A stretch of DNA of 64,000 nt from CAXMST01 sp963700785 (GCA_963700785.1 CAVOYZ010000011.1:1-64000), one strand, 5' to 3'; numbered from the stretch's first letter, positions 17,355 through 25,566 are shown. Notes: generated from the sequence alone by a model not told the origin. Numbers and translations are program-made.

Positions 17355-19328
17355 TCAGCGCTTGACGACCCTGATCTTGCAGCGCTTCACGCGCTTGTTG
17401 CCGAGCTTGTCGACGGCCTTCGCCCTGATCCGCTGCTTGCCCTTGCGCCTGGTCTTGATCCGCTTCTTGCCGCTCGGGTCCTTGCGGAGGCCGACGCCCT
17501 TGTCGGACGCCTTGATCCGGGCGAAGGCCTTCTTCCCGCGCTTGACCTTCTTCGGGCAGCGGAGCTTCAGCTTCGGCTTGGTCTTGTCGACGGTGACCTT
17601 CTTCGAGACCTCCGACCACGGCGTTGTGACCACGAACTCGTCGCGGACCGCGTCCGCTGGGACCGTGGTGCTCGAGCGCGTCCGGTAGCTCCACTTGCCG
17701 TCCTTGGCGCGCTGCTTGCCGGCGAACCGGTAGACCGGGTCGTCGAGCGCGGCGGCGCCGTTGACCCCGTTCCAGGTCTTGCCGCTGTTCTTCGACTGCT
17801 CGAGCTCAAAGGTCGACAGCGGGGCCTCGGTTCCCTGCCACGAGAGCGTGAACTTGCCCTTGTTCTTGCCCTTGCCGGACGTCCGGGCCGGGACCGTCGG
17901 TCGCAGGTTCGGAACCTGCCTGTGCATCTCGACCAGCCTCGGCACGTCCTGGTTGAGGATGAACCCCTGGCTGGCAACCTGTTGCGCCTTCGCCGTGACC
18001 TGCGCCACGTAGTCGGCCCAGTCGTCGTAGCGGGCCAGCAGTGCTTCGTCGCTGAGATCGTCGGTGGAGCCGAGCAGGCCGCAGAAGGCCGAGAACAGGC
18101 CACCGCCCGGCGCGAACGCGTTGATGCCGGTGTTCAGCCGGGCCGGCGTGCTCATCTCGGGCAGCCGGATACCGCCCTGGGCGATCCCGAGCCCGTCGCG
18201 GACGAGCTGGTTGGTGGGATCGGGGGGAGTGGATTGGTACTGACCGCGCGGCGCGATCGGCGGCGCGGCGCCGCCGTTGGCCCAGCTGACGAGCTGCTCG
18301 TAGGCGGAGTTGACGACGAACGGCCACTGCACGCGCGAGAGCGGGTACTCCTCACAGCTCGCCGACAGCGTCAGGCCGAGGTCGCGCTCGATCGGAGCCT
18401 GGAAGTTGTCGAACGCCATACGCGGGAGGTGGGAGCCTCCGGCGACCTCCCAATGCCGGTAGTTGGTGGTGTCCGGCTCCGTCCGCGGTATCCTGTTCTC
18501 GGTCTCGCTCAGGACCCGGATCAGGGGGTCGGCCCCGTCGTCCCGAACCGGGCCGGAGGAAACGGTGATCAGGAACGCATCGACGAGCTCATGCAGTGGC
18601 TGGACCTTGTTGTAGTAGGTGCTGAGCCGACTGCCCGACTGCGACTCGCCGGACGCGATGACGGTGTCCGGCTTGGCGAGCGGCCCGAGCGGATCGACGC
18701 CGCCTCCTCCGTCTAGCAGGGCCTTGATTCCGGCAGCGAAGATCTCGTAGGAGAGGGCGTCGTTGGTGATCGTCTCGCCGCCGCCGCCGTCGCGCGCGCT
18801 GACGTCGAGGTCGCCGTAGCGGGCGGGGTCCCAGCCGCGCAGCGAGTTGACCCCGACGCGCTGCGCGGAGATCGCCACGTACGCATAGCCGTTCTCGAGC
18901 AGGTACTCGGGGTCGCCAAACCAGTTCGCCTCGAGGTCGAAGGTCGCAGTCACGTTCTGCCACTCGGTCACGACCGTGCCGTTGAAGTCGGCCGGGTCCG
19001 CCGGCCGGCGGACGATCATGCGCGTCTTGTAGGGGAACTTGCCGTCGTTAAGATCGCCGCCGGTGGTGATCTTCGATCCGGTCTGGTCGATGTCGCCGCT
19101 GGTGTCGTAGGTGAAGGCGTCGCCGGAGTAGGTGAACTCCCGCTCGATGTAGCCGTAGGAGCCGAGCGGCTTGTCGGTAGCGGCCCACGGGCTCGAGTCG
19201 GCAGTCGTCGGCACCGGGCCGACGACCGTCGGCGTCTCCACGTCTCCGATCGCCCCGGCCGCCGGGGTGACCCCGATCGCCACCAAGGCGGTCAGTCCTG
19301 CCAGCAGCGCCGCAATTCTCGTTCCCAC
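17355..19328 (-). CDS. Secreted alpha/beta-hydrolase domain protein
   Basis: Large exported hydrolase-fold protein, 657 residues. The start is GTG 19328, with GGAGAGGG upstream and a signal peptide (AALLAGLTALVAIGVTPAAGA) beginning at once. The long alpha/beta-hydrolase region (about 60-510) resembles the 'alpha/beta hydrolase domain' family of large secreted proteins. GESQSG near residue 230 is the likely nucleophile elbow. From about 530 there is a beta-sandwich-like domain (FTLSWQGTEAPLSTFELEQS), and the last 75 residues are very rich in Lys/Arg (KRGKKAFARIKASDKG). That tail is typical of exported proteins in this lineage. The substrate is unknown. The gene lies between the tRNA-Arg repeats. 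Confidence 0.8.
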   Translation of the reverse strand: MGTRIAALLAGLTALVAIGVTPAAGAIGDVETPTVVGPVPTTADSSPWAATDKPLGSYGYIEREFTYSGDAFTYDTSGDIDQTGSKITTGGDLNDGKFPYKTRMIVRRPADPADFNGTVVTEWQNVTATFDLEANWFGDPEYLLENGYAYVAISAQRVGVNSLRGWDPARYGDLDVSARDGGGGETITNDALSYEIFAAGIKALLDGGGGVDPLGPLAKPDTVIASGESQSGSRLSTYYNKVQPLHELVDAFLITVSSGPVRDDGADPLIRVLSETENRIPRTEPDTTNYRHWEVAGGSHLPRMAFDNFQAPIERDLGLTLSASCEEYPLSRVQWPFVVNSAYEQLVSWANGGAAPPIAPRGQYQSTPPDPTNQLVRDGLGIAQGGIRLPEMSTPARLNTGINAFAPGGGLFSAFCGLLGSTDDLSDEALLARYDDWADYVAQVTAKAQQVASQGFILNQDVPRLVEMHRQVPNLRPTVPARTSGKGKNKGKFTLSWQGTEAPLSTFELEQSKNSGKTWNGVNGAAALDDPVYRFAGKQRAKDGKWSYRTRSSTTVPADAVRDEFVVTTPWSEVSKKVTVDKTKPKLKLRCPKKVKRGKKAFARIKASDKGVGLRKDPSGKKRIKTRRKGKQRIRAKAVDKLGNKRVKRCKIRVVKR

Positions 19329-19399
19329 GGTTGTCCTACCCTCTCCTAGTTCGGGCGCTCCGCTCGCCGGCTGACCCAGCGACGCTTCCTGCTCCCGCC

Positions 19400-19911
19400 A
19401 CATTCGAACCCCGGCCGATAGTAAACCAGGCCTGCTTCCCGGCGAGCGAAATCTGCACCCCCACGCTGTAGTGCGAGACCTGGAAGAGGATGCCCTCAAC
19501 CAAGGTCTTGTCGAAATCCACCCAGATGCCCCCGGTTCCGCCCATCGCGTCATCTATGAACTTGCGAAGGCGGTTGTCCTGACCGCCCTTCTACCGTGAA
19601 TCGGCAATCACGATGCATGGACAATGAGCACCTTCACCGTGCATGTCGTCGACCTCATTCTGCAGTCGCTGAAGCGCGAAGAGCGTCGCAGCGTTGTAGA
19701 TGTCCTGGCCCTCGCGGATGTAGCCCTTCCGCTTGTAGATGTCGTCCTTGAAGACCGACACGCACACGGCTCTAAACCGCCGTGGGTCGAGGCGCTTGAC
19801 CAGCTCCTCGATGAACGGATGCCCGCCGGATGGCTGGAGATGTGCTGCGGGACCAGTACCCCGGACGAGATTGCGCCACTTGAGTTCCTGGTCAAGAGGA
19901 AGGCGAGCAGG
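19400..19911 (-). pseudogene. Degraded DUF3800-type gene (C-terminal part)
   Basis: One minus-strand frame reads through natural-looking protein interrupted by TAG at 19912-19914 and 19591-19593. Recognisable pieces are QELKWRNLVR, FIEELVKRLDPRRFRAVCVS, YNAATLFALQRLQNEV, CPCIVIADSR, NRLRKFIDDAMGG and ILFQVSHYSVGVQI. The order ELKW, then IVIADSR, then LRKF and SVG-Q is that of DUF3800 proteins, which occur widely in phages and mobile islands. The N-terminal DESG part is missing and the last part seems to be in another frame. The gene is dead and supports a mobile origin of this segment. Confidence 0.6.
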
Positions 19912-20026
19912 CTAGGTGACGTGTCAGTCATCCAGCAGTCATTACGCGGTCTGCCTTAGAGGGCCTTAGGCGAGCGCAGCGGACCTGAGAACAGCGGAGA
20001 ACCCCTCGGCCATCACGGTTCGCGGG

Positions 20027-20064
20027 AAGCCGGATGTCGCAGGTTCGAATCCTGCCGGGGGTAT
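20027..20064 (+). repeat. Direct repeat, copy 2 (att-like, partial tRNA-Arg)
   Basis: Exact 38-bp copy of 17144-17181 holding only the anticodon 3' side, variable region, T arm and acceptor 3' strand. No 5' half is present, so it is not a second tRNA gene. Confidence 0.85.
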
Positions 20065-20276
20065 GTGAGCCCCACCTTTTCCAGAGGCCAGCCGGTCCCC
20101 TCGACCATGCCTGCATGGAAGTCCTTGTTGCGCGATCTGCTGCCCCGCGTAGCCGATCTCGCACAGGGCCCGAGCCCTCGGTTACGTCACTCTCCGCCTC
20201 GCCCGGGTACGCTGCGAGCCGTGGCCATCATCGGACCCAGCCCGAAGCGGAGCTCTCCCGGGAACGAGGGGGGAGC

Positions 20277-20411
20277 ATGAGCCGCGGCAACATGGTGGCG
20301 CTGGGCATCGTGATCGTGCTCGTCGCCGTGTTTGCCGGTGCCTTCATCCACCCGCTGTTGTTCTTGATCGGCCTTTCGGTCCTCTTTGTCGCATTCTTCG
20401 CGGATTGGTAG
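20277..20411 (+). CDS. Small membrane protein, 44 aa
   Basis: Tiny protein made almost wholly of hydrophobic residues: VALGIVIVLVAVFAGAFIH then LLFLIGLSVLFVAFFADW, probably two spans. GAGGGGGGAGC directly precedes ATG 20277 and acts as the ribosome site. No family is recognised. It is the first gene after the att-like repeat at 20064. Confidence 0.6.
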   Translation: MSRGNMVALGIVIVLVAVFAGAFIHPLLFLIGLSVLFVAFFADW

Positions 20412-20576
20412 AGGGACCGGCGCCCGGACCACTCAGCCATAGCGGGCTGTCGCCCTCGTCGGCTCAAGCGCTGGCGCGCGTTCCACCTTCCGCGTCCCTG
20501 TTTCTGCTTGGTTCCACCGCCGCTGATCGACTGTCTCGCCGGCCGGGCCGATCGGCGCTAGATTCCCTGCTCTCGC

Positions 20577-20650
20577 GGTGGGCGTAGCTCAGTTGGTAGA
20601 GCTCCTGGTTGTGGTCCAGGTGGTCGCGGGTTCGAGTCCCGTCGCTCACC
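20577..20650 (+). tRNA. tRNA-His (anticodon GTG)
   Basis: Acceptor GTGGGCG pairs with CGCTCAC. The anticodon stem CCTGG/CCAGG encloses TTGTGGT, anticodon GTG. The T arm is GCGGG-TTCGAGT-CCCGT. The extra 5' G (20577) pairs with the C discriminator, the identity mark of tRNA-His. Confidence 0.93.
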
Positions 20651-20839
20651 TCTCACGGAATCGCATGAGTGAGGCAAGGCGATTGGCGGGCACAGCGGTC
20701 CTGGTCCCGCTTGGGTCCGTTTCGGGCGGCCGAGTGCCCGCTCGAGGGCTGTAGTGCATAACCCCCCCGGTAGGCTCTCCTCAGCACGACCGGGGAGCAC
20801 AGGCCCCCGTCTCCCTAGCAGTCAGGTAAGGAGAACGCG

Positions 20840-22522
20840 ATGGGCACGCGACCGATCACCACGGCCAGCCGCGGCGGGACAGCCCTCGCCCTGATTGGGC
20901 TCACGGCGGCATCGCTCTGCCTCGCGCTGCTCGCCGCCCCGGCCTCGGCGATCCTCTCCTACGCGAGCCCCCAGACCCTCTCTGCAGCCGGCCAGGATGC
21001 CTTCCGCCCCCAGGTCGCGATCGATGGCTCCGAGCAAGCGACGATTACCTGGTACCGCTCCGACGGCACCAACGACCGCATCGAGTCGGTCCGCCTGGCC
21101 GCCGACGGCACCCCCGAGACGGTCAAGACCCTCTCCGACCCCGGCCAGAACGCCAGCTTCCCCCAGGTCGCGATCGACGGCTCTGAGCGAGCGACGATCA
21201 CCTGGGAGCGCTCCGACGGCTCGAAAGTCCGCATCCAGTCGGTCCGCCTGGCCGCCGACGGCACCCCCGAGACGGTCAAGACCCTCTCAGACTCTGGCGA
21301 GAACGCCTCCGTCCCCCAGATCGCGATCGACGGCTCCGAGCAAGCGACGATTACCTGGTACCGCTTCGACGGCTCCAACTTCCGCGTCCAGTCGGTCCGG
21401 CTCGCCGCCGACGGCAGCCCGGGCCCGGTGCAGACCCTCTCCGCAGCCGGCCAGAACGCCTTCGACCCCCAGGTCGCGATCGACGGCTCCGGGCGCGCGA
21501 CGATCACCTGGTACCGCTCCGACGGCACCAACACCCGCATCCAGTCGGTCCGCCTCGGCGCCGACGGCAGCCCCGGCCCGATCCGGACCCTTTCAGCTGC
21601 CGGCCAGAATGCCTTGCGCCCCCAGGTCGCGATCGACGGCTCCGAGCGCGCGACGATCACCTGGTACCGCTCCGACGGCACCAACGACCGCATCGAGTCG
21701 GTCCGCCTCGCCGCCGACGGCAGCCCCGGCCCGGTGCAGACCCTCTCCGCGGCCGGCCAGGATGCCTTCGGCCCCCAGGTCGCGATCGACGGCTCCGAGC
21801 GAGCGACGCTCACGTGGCGCCGCTCCGACGGCACCAACGACCGCATCGAGTCGGTCCGCCTCGCCGCCGACGGCAGCCCGGGCCCGGTGCAGACCCTCTC
21901 CGCAGCCGGCCAGAGCGCCTTCGACCCCCAGGTCGCGATCGACGGCTCCGAGCGCGCGACGATCACCTGGTACCGCTCTGACGGCACCAACACCCGCATC
22001 CAGTCGGTCCGCCTAGCCGCCAACGGCAGCCCCGGCCCGGTGCAGACGGTCTCCGAGGCCGGCGGGAACGCCGACAGCCCCCAGGTCGCGATCGACGGTT
22101 CCGGGCGGGCGACAATCGCCTGGTACCGCTCGGATGGCACCAACAACCGCATCCAGTCGGTCCGCGCCAACGAAGTCGACACCAAGCTCGAGGGCTCCGC
22201 ATCGGCGCAGAAGAAGCAGAAGCAGAAGGGCAAGAAGATCGCGGTCAAGGCCAAGGTCAAGGCCGAGGAGGACCTCGACGCCAAGGTCACCGGCAAGGTC
22301 AAGGTCAAGAAGAAGTCCTACAAGCTCAAGTCCCAGACCAAGAGCATCAGCTCAGGCACGTCGAAGACCCTGAAGCTGAAGCCGAAGAAGAGCAAGGACG
22401 CCAAGAAGATCGCCAAAGCCCTGAAGAAGCGCAAGAAGGCAAAGGCGAAGCTGAAGGTGAAGCTCAGCGACGAGGCCGGCAACGCCGAGACCACCAAGCT
22501 CGCGGTGAAGTTGAAGCGGTAG
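20840..22522 (+). CDS. Secreted protein of eight 51-residue repeats, probable beta-propeller, with Lys-rich tail
   Basis: 560-residue exported protein. An N-terminal signal (LALIGLTAASLCLALLAAPASA) is followed from residue 47 to about 444 by eight tandem repeats of 51 residues. Each has the core PQVAIDGSERATITWYRSDG and the link RIxSVRLAADGSPGP. The size and four-strand look suggest one propeller blade per repeat, hence an eight-bladed propeller. Repeats 4-7 are nearly identical, pointing to recent duplication. The last 110 residues are extremely Lys-rich (KKQKQKGKKIAVKAKVKAE), ending in a beta-sandwich-like motif DEAGNAETTKLAVKLKR. AAGGAG precedes the ATG. The role is unknown: surface binding or adhesion is a guess. 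Confidence 0.75.
   Translation: MGTRPITTASRGGTALALIGLTAASLCLALLAAPASAILSYASPQTLSAAGQDAFRPQVAIDGSEQATITWYRSDGTNDRIESVRLAADGTPETVKTLSDPGQNASFPQVAIDGSERATITWERSDGSKVRIQSVRLAADGTPETVKTLSDSGENASVPQIAIDGSEQATITWYRFDGSNFRVQSVRLAADGSPGPVQTLSAAGQNAFDPQVAIDGSGRATITWYRSDGTNTRIQSVRLGADGSPGPIRTLSAAGQNALRPQVAIDGSERATITWYRSDGTNDRIESVRLAADGSPGPVQTLSAAGQDAFGPQVAIDGSERATLTWRRSDGTNDRIESVRLAADGSPGPVQTLSAAGQSAFDPQVAIDGSERATITWYRSDGTNTRIQSVRLAANGSPGPVQTVSEAGGNADSPQVAIDGSGRATIAWYRSDGTNNRIQSVRANEVDTKLEGSASAQKKQKQKGKKIAVKAKVKAEEDLDAKVTGKVKVKKKSYKLKSQTKSISSGTSKTLKLKPKKSKDAKKIAKALKKRKKAKAKLKVKLSDEAGNAETTKLAVKLKR
20978..22170 (+). repeat. Tandem 153-bp repeat array (8 units)
   Basis: In-frame direct repeats with a 153-bp period: the CAGGTCGCGATCGA block recurs from 21011, then 21164, and so on. 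The eighth unit is shortened at its end. The middle units differ at only a few bases, while units 1-3 and 8 are more diverged. Confidence 0.9.
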
Positions 22523-22548
22523 CCGCGACAGCCGGAGCCCTGACCACT

Positions 22549-22592
22549 AGCCCCGCCGCTGCCGGCTGCCTCTCGGAGACCGGCGCGGGGCT
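22549..22592 (+). terminator. Hairpin after the repeat-protein gene
   Basis: AGCCCCGC pairs with GCGGGGCT, with an inner GCCGG/CCGGC stem, 27 bases after the stop. The 220-bp gap to the next gene holds nothing else I can identify. Confidence 0.45.
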
Positions 22593-22742
22593 CTGCGCTG
22601 ACGGCGCGATGCGCTGAACCGTCGACGACCCGGCAGAAGCGGCCACCAGTGAACCAGGCCGCGCTACCGTGGAGCGGTCGATGCCGAATGGACTGCCGGC
22701 AGACCGGCCGGCGCGTTCACGGCGCCAGCGGAGGAGTGGGAG

Positions 22743-23300
22743 ATGGGGACGATCAGGGGTATCAATGGACCGGCTGTGGCGGCCGTGGTCGTGGCGACAT
22801 TTGCCGTCGCGCTGCTGGCAAGCTCGCTGGCCGGAGGCTCGGCCCCGAGCGCCGGTAACAGCGTCGCCACGAAGGCGAAGATCAAGAAGATCGCCCGTCA
22901 GCAGGCGCGCAGGGAGATCGCCAGGCAGGAGCCCGGGCTGAGCGTCGCGAGCGCAGTCAGCGCCGAGACGGCCACCAACGCGACGAAGGCCGGTTCGGCT
23001 CGTCCCTACGCCTACGCGAAGATCAACGGCGCCACCGCCGACCTTGATCCCACATACCCATCGCGCCGCGTCAGCTCAGCGCAGGTCAGCAGCCCCTCGG
23101 CGGGGATCTACTGCATCAACCTCGGCTTCACGCCCGTCACCGGGGCGGTGACCTCCACCGGGGGCGACGATGCGGCGATGATCGGCTTTGCCTCCCAGAC
23201 ATCCGGGTGCCCCGCGGGAACCGAGGTGCTGGTCCGCAACTGGGACTTCGGCGACGACGCCCTCGCGAACGAGTCTTTCCTGATCCAGCTCAGCAACTGA
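22743..23300 (+). CDS. Exported protein with Cys pair, function unknown
   Basis: 185 residues. An N-terminal hydrophobic helix (AVAAVVVATFAVALLASSLAG) acts as a signal or anchor. It is followed by a charged stretch IKKIARQQARREIARQ, then a beta-rich domain of about 110 residues. That domain contains the only two cysteines (IYCINLGF and SGCPAGTE), likely a disulfide. The build is like that of exported proteins common in Solirubrobacterales. GGAGGAG precedes ATG 22743. It belongs to the cluster of exported proteins between 20.8 and 25.9 kb. Confidence 0.65.
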   Translation: MGTIRGINGPAVAAVVVATFAVALLASSLAGGSAPSAGNSVATKAKIKKIARQQARREIARQEPGLSVASAVSAETATNATKAGSARPYAYAKINGATADLDPTYPSRRVSSAQVSSPSAGIYCINLGFTPVTGAVTSTGGDDAAMIGFASQTSGCPAGTEVLVRNWDFGDDALANESFLIQLSN

Positions 23301-23334
23301 GTCGAGACCGGACGCCGGGCCACGAGGGCGCGGA

Positions 23335-23754
23335 TCACTCGCCGTGCAGGGTCGCGAGCACCCTGCGCGGGCCGCCGCGATCACGATGCTCGCAGAGGTA
23401 GATCCCCTGCCAGGTCCCGAGCGCCGGTACGCCGGCCGAGATCGGCAGCGACAGCGAGGGCCCGATCAGCACCGCCTTGACGTGGGCCGGCATATCGTCG
23501 GGACCCTCATCGGCGTGCCGCCACCGGCCCCGACCCTCGGGCACCGCGTCGCTGAACCACTGCTCGAGGTCGTGGCGGACGTCTGGGCTGGCGTTCTCGT
23601 TCAGCGCGAGCGAGGCGGAGGTGTGGCGGATGTGCAGGTGCAGGAGGCCGACCTCGACCTGCGCCAACTCGGGCAGCTCGGCCTCGATCTCCGATCCGAC
23701 GAGATGGAATCCACGGGCTCTCGCCCCGAGGAGAATCTCACGCTGCAGCCACAT
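23335..23754 (-). CDS. YjbQ / UPF0047 family protein
   Basis: 139-residue member of the highly conserved UPF0047 family (secondary thiamine-phosphate synthase activity has been described for YjbQ; the physiological role is open). The signatures are complete: LLHLHIRHTSASLALNENA near residue 37-55, DVRHDLEQWF, HADEGPDDMPAHVKA near residue 80-94, and LGTWQGIYLCEHR near the C-terminus. These His/Asp residues build the metal site. It stands alone on the minus strand among exported-protein genes. Confidence 0.88.
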   Translation of the reverse strand: MWLQREILLGARARGFHLVGSEIEAELPELAQVEVGLLHLHIRHTSASLALNENASPDVRHDLEQWFSDAVPEGRGRWRHADEGPDDMPAHVKAVLIGPSLSLPISAGVPALGTWQGIYLCEHRDRGGPRRVLATLHGE

Positions 23755-23891
23755 CGTCGCTGAACGCTATCCAGGGAGGCTCGAGGTCGAGGTGCCCGCC
23801 GAGATCGCGTACCCTGGGAGGCCATGGCCAGTCACCGAGAAGAGGGTCGGCCGGCTCGTCGAGCGCTCGGGCAGCTCAGCGGGGTGCCAAG

Positions 23892-24197
23892 TTGAGCCGG
23901 CCGCTTTCGGAGCAGTTTTTCTGGGCCGTTCTGTTTCTCGGGGGGATCGCGCTCGGCGCAGTCGCGATCGCCGATGACTGGTCCGATCTGATCGTGTTCG
24001 GGGCGGTCGCCCTGACCGTCCTCGGCCTCGCGATCGCCGTCAACAGGCGTCAGTACCCGACCGGCAAGCGCGGCTTCGCGCGCGAGTCCACTGGCGCCCG
24101 CGCCGGGTCTCGCGAGGACGGCCTCCCGAACCCCTCAGGGCTGCGAGACGATCGCGGTCGGCACGGATGGATCCGACACGGCGGCGAAGGCGGTTGA
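23892..24197 (+). CDS. Two-span membrane protein, probably the N-terminal part of the following USP
   Basis: Starts at TTG 23892 (MSRPLSEQFFWAV). Two hydrophobic helices (FFWAVLFLGGIALGAVAIA and DLIVFGAVALTVLGLAIAV) are followed by a basic cytoplasmic stretch NRRQYPTGKRGFARES. After about residue 83 the frame no longer looks natural. Dropping one G at 24138-24140 would continue it as NPSG-CETIAVGTDGSD into the universal stress protein. I therefore think this is a membrane anchor fused to USP, with an indel between. As separate genes, its end would be near 24197. Confidence 0.5.
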   Translation: MSRPLSEQFFWAVLFLGGIALGAVAIADDWSDLIVFGAVALTVLGLAIAVNRRQYPTGKRGFARESTGARAGSREDGLPNPSGLRDDRGRHGWIRHGGEGG

Positions 24198-24573
24198 TTT
24201 CGCGATCGACATGGCCGAGCGATACGGCTCGAAGCTGGTCGTGATCAGCTCTTATGCGCCGGTGCCGGAGGACCGCCTGCGCGGCGAGCAGGCCGACGCG
24301 CCGCAGGAGATCCAGTGGGCGATCAACCCGATGGAGGACGTCGAGGACATTCTCGGGAAGGTCGAGGAGAAGGCGCATGCCAGGGGCCTGGAGACGATCG
24401 TCGAGGCCCGGCAGGGCAACCCCGCGGACGTGCTCTGCGCTGCCGCCGAGGATCGAGGGGCGGACGCCCTGGTGGTCGGCAGCAAGGGAATGCAGCGCCG
24501 AATCCTCGGCAGTGTGCCGAACACGGTCTCCCACAAGGCGCCCTGTTCGGTCGTGATCGTGAAGACGACCTAG
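24142..24573 (+). CDS. Universal stress protein domain
   Basis: USP fold: TIAVGTDGSDTAAKAVDFAIDMA at the N-terminus (Asp of the nucleotide site), KLVVISSYAPVPEDR, then VEEKAHARGLETIVEARQGNPADVL in pieces. It ends with the ATP-binding signature GSKGMQRRILGSVPNTVSHK followed by APCSVVIVKT, matching the G-2x-G-9x-G-S/T pattern (GSKG ... GSVPNTVS). Homology begins at about 24142, but no ATG, GTG or TTG lies there in frame. ATG 24211 would cut off the first strand. This supports fusion to the preceding membrane segment through a single-base shift. Confidence 0.75.
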   Translation, partial: CETIAVGTDGSDTAAKAVDFAIDMAERYGSKLVVISSYAPVPEDRLRGEQADAPQEIQWAINPMEDVEDILGKVEEKAHARGLETIVEARQGNPADVLCAAAEDRGADALVVGSKGMQRRILGSVPNTVSHKAPCSVVIVKTT

Positions 24574-24601
24574 TCCGACTTCCCCGCTGGGACAAGGCGG
24601 G

Positions 24602-24859
24602 CTAGCGCCCGATCAGCTGGGTCGCCGCGATCGCCACGAGCACGAATCCGGCGGTGATCAGCGCGGGCTTGATCCATCCGGTCCCGAGCAGGATGAAGGC
24701 GACGAAGGCGCCGGACCAGGCGGCGACTGTGGACATCGCCCTCGCCGCCTCGGCACCGAGAAAGGCCGTCGCCGTCGCGAGGATCGTCACCCAAAGCGCG
24801 AAGACCGTGATCAGGCTGGCTCTGCTCGGTCGCCTCCGCGGTACCACGCCGTCAAGCAT
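24602..24859 (-). CDS. Small membrane protein, 85 aa
   Basis: Three hydrophobic segments (SLITVFALWVTILATATAFLG, MSTVAAWSGAFVAFILLG, ALITAGFVLVAIAATQLIG) after a short basic N-terminus. No family is recognised. It ends about 28 bases from the USP stop on the other strand and starts about 42 bases from the end of the next minus-strand gene, so it may be cotranscribed with that exported-protein gene. Confidence 0.55.
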   Translation of the reverse strand: MLDGVVPRRRPSRASLITVFALWVTILATATAFLGAEAARAMSTVAAWSGAFVAFILLGTGWIKPALITAGFVLVAIAATQLIGR

Positions 24860-24901
24860 GCCCGATCCGCGGCGGGCCGCCCGGTGCTTGGCTCGTCAGA
24901 C

Positions 24902-25402
24902 CTAGCCGGAGCCCTTCTCCTCGAGGCAGTAGGCGTAGACGGTCAGCGTGTTGCCGGTGGCGAGGCCGTTGCTCGCCCTTGCGTAGATGCTTGCCCTCCA
25001 GCCGTTGCCGACCCGCCGGTTCTCGGTCGCGAGCCCCTGATTGGCCGTGTTGCTGTCGGTCTTGAAGCCGCCGAGGACGACGGTCGTCCCGTCTGGGCAG
25101 GTGACCGATGCGGTGCCGATCTCGAAGGTCGCCACGTCGGTCGTGTCGGTGACCTCGACGATCGAGGCGAGCTTCGAGCCGCCGAGCGTTCCGTCCGCGA
25201 GGTCCTTGCCCTTGAGCTTGCCGTTCGCGACCTTGCTCGACTTGACAGCGTTCTTCGCGATCTTCGGGGTGGTGACCGCGTTCTTCTTGAGGTCGCTGGT
25301 CCCGATCTTCGAGGCGGCGTAGGCGCCGCTGCCAAGCGCGACGAACAGCGCGAGCAGCGAGACCACCAGCGCCGGCGAGGGTGTCTTTCGGTGGTTGGAC
25401 AT
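24902..25402 (-). CDS. Exported protein with KIAKNAV-type repeats
   Basis: 166 residues. A signal or anchor helix (ALVVSLLALFVALGSGAYAAS) is followed by a short repetitive linker, IGTSDLKKNAVTTPKIAKNA then VKSSKVANGKLKGKDLADG. This is the pseudo-repeat seen at the start of many exported proteins of Solirubrobacterales and likely forms a beta-solenoid-like stalk. A C-terminal beta domain has two cysteines (VTCPDGT and AYCLEEKG). GGGAGGACGGGA precedes the ATG. The function is unknown. Confidence 0.65.
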   Translation of the reverse strand: MSNHRKTPSPALVVSLLALFVALGSGAYAASKIGTSDLKKNAVTTPKIAKNAVKSSKVANGKLKGKDLADGTLGGSKLASIVEVTDTTDVATFEIGTASVTCPDGTTVVLGGFKTDSNTANQGLATENRRVGNGWRASIYARASNGLATGNTLTVYAYCLEEKGSG

Positions 25403-25566
25403 TCCCGTCCTCCCGTTTCTGGGGTTGGCGGGACGCTGCAGGCGGCAGAACCCGCCGTCGGGTACACCTCACGTCCGCGGTTCGAGCCGACCGTATCGGA
25501 ACGACCGTGGGAGGAGGACGGCCGCTCAACGGCCGGAGGTGGGCTCCTAGGCGGCGGGCAGAACCG

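Larger units (their letters stand above)
17144..20064. mobile_element. Candidate remnant of an element integrated at tRNA-Arg
   Basis: 2.9-kb segment between the two perfect 38-bp repeats of the tRNA 3' part. It contains a secreted hydrolase gene and a degraded DUF3800 gene, a family frequent in phages and islands. The part near 19.6 kb is less G+C-rich than its surroundings (35 of 60 bases at 19561-19620). No integrase gene is visible, so if this was an element it is a deletion derivative. Confidence 0.55.

Noticed and set aside
19624..19959. Plus-strand 111-codon open frame in the tRNA-linked segment
   Set aside because: It lies opposite the DUF3800 remnant, has no ribosome site and its sequence is not protein-like compared with the minus strand.
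20027..20064. Second tRNA-Arg gene
   Set aside because: Only the 3' part is present; no D arm, 5' acceptor or complete anticodon stem.
20978..22170. Regular repeats resembling a CRISPR array
   Set aside because: The 153-bp period is in frame, translates to a 51-residue repeat and lacks unique spacers; no cas genes are present.
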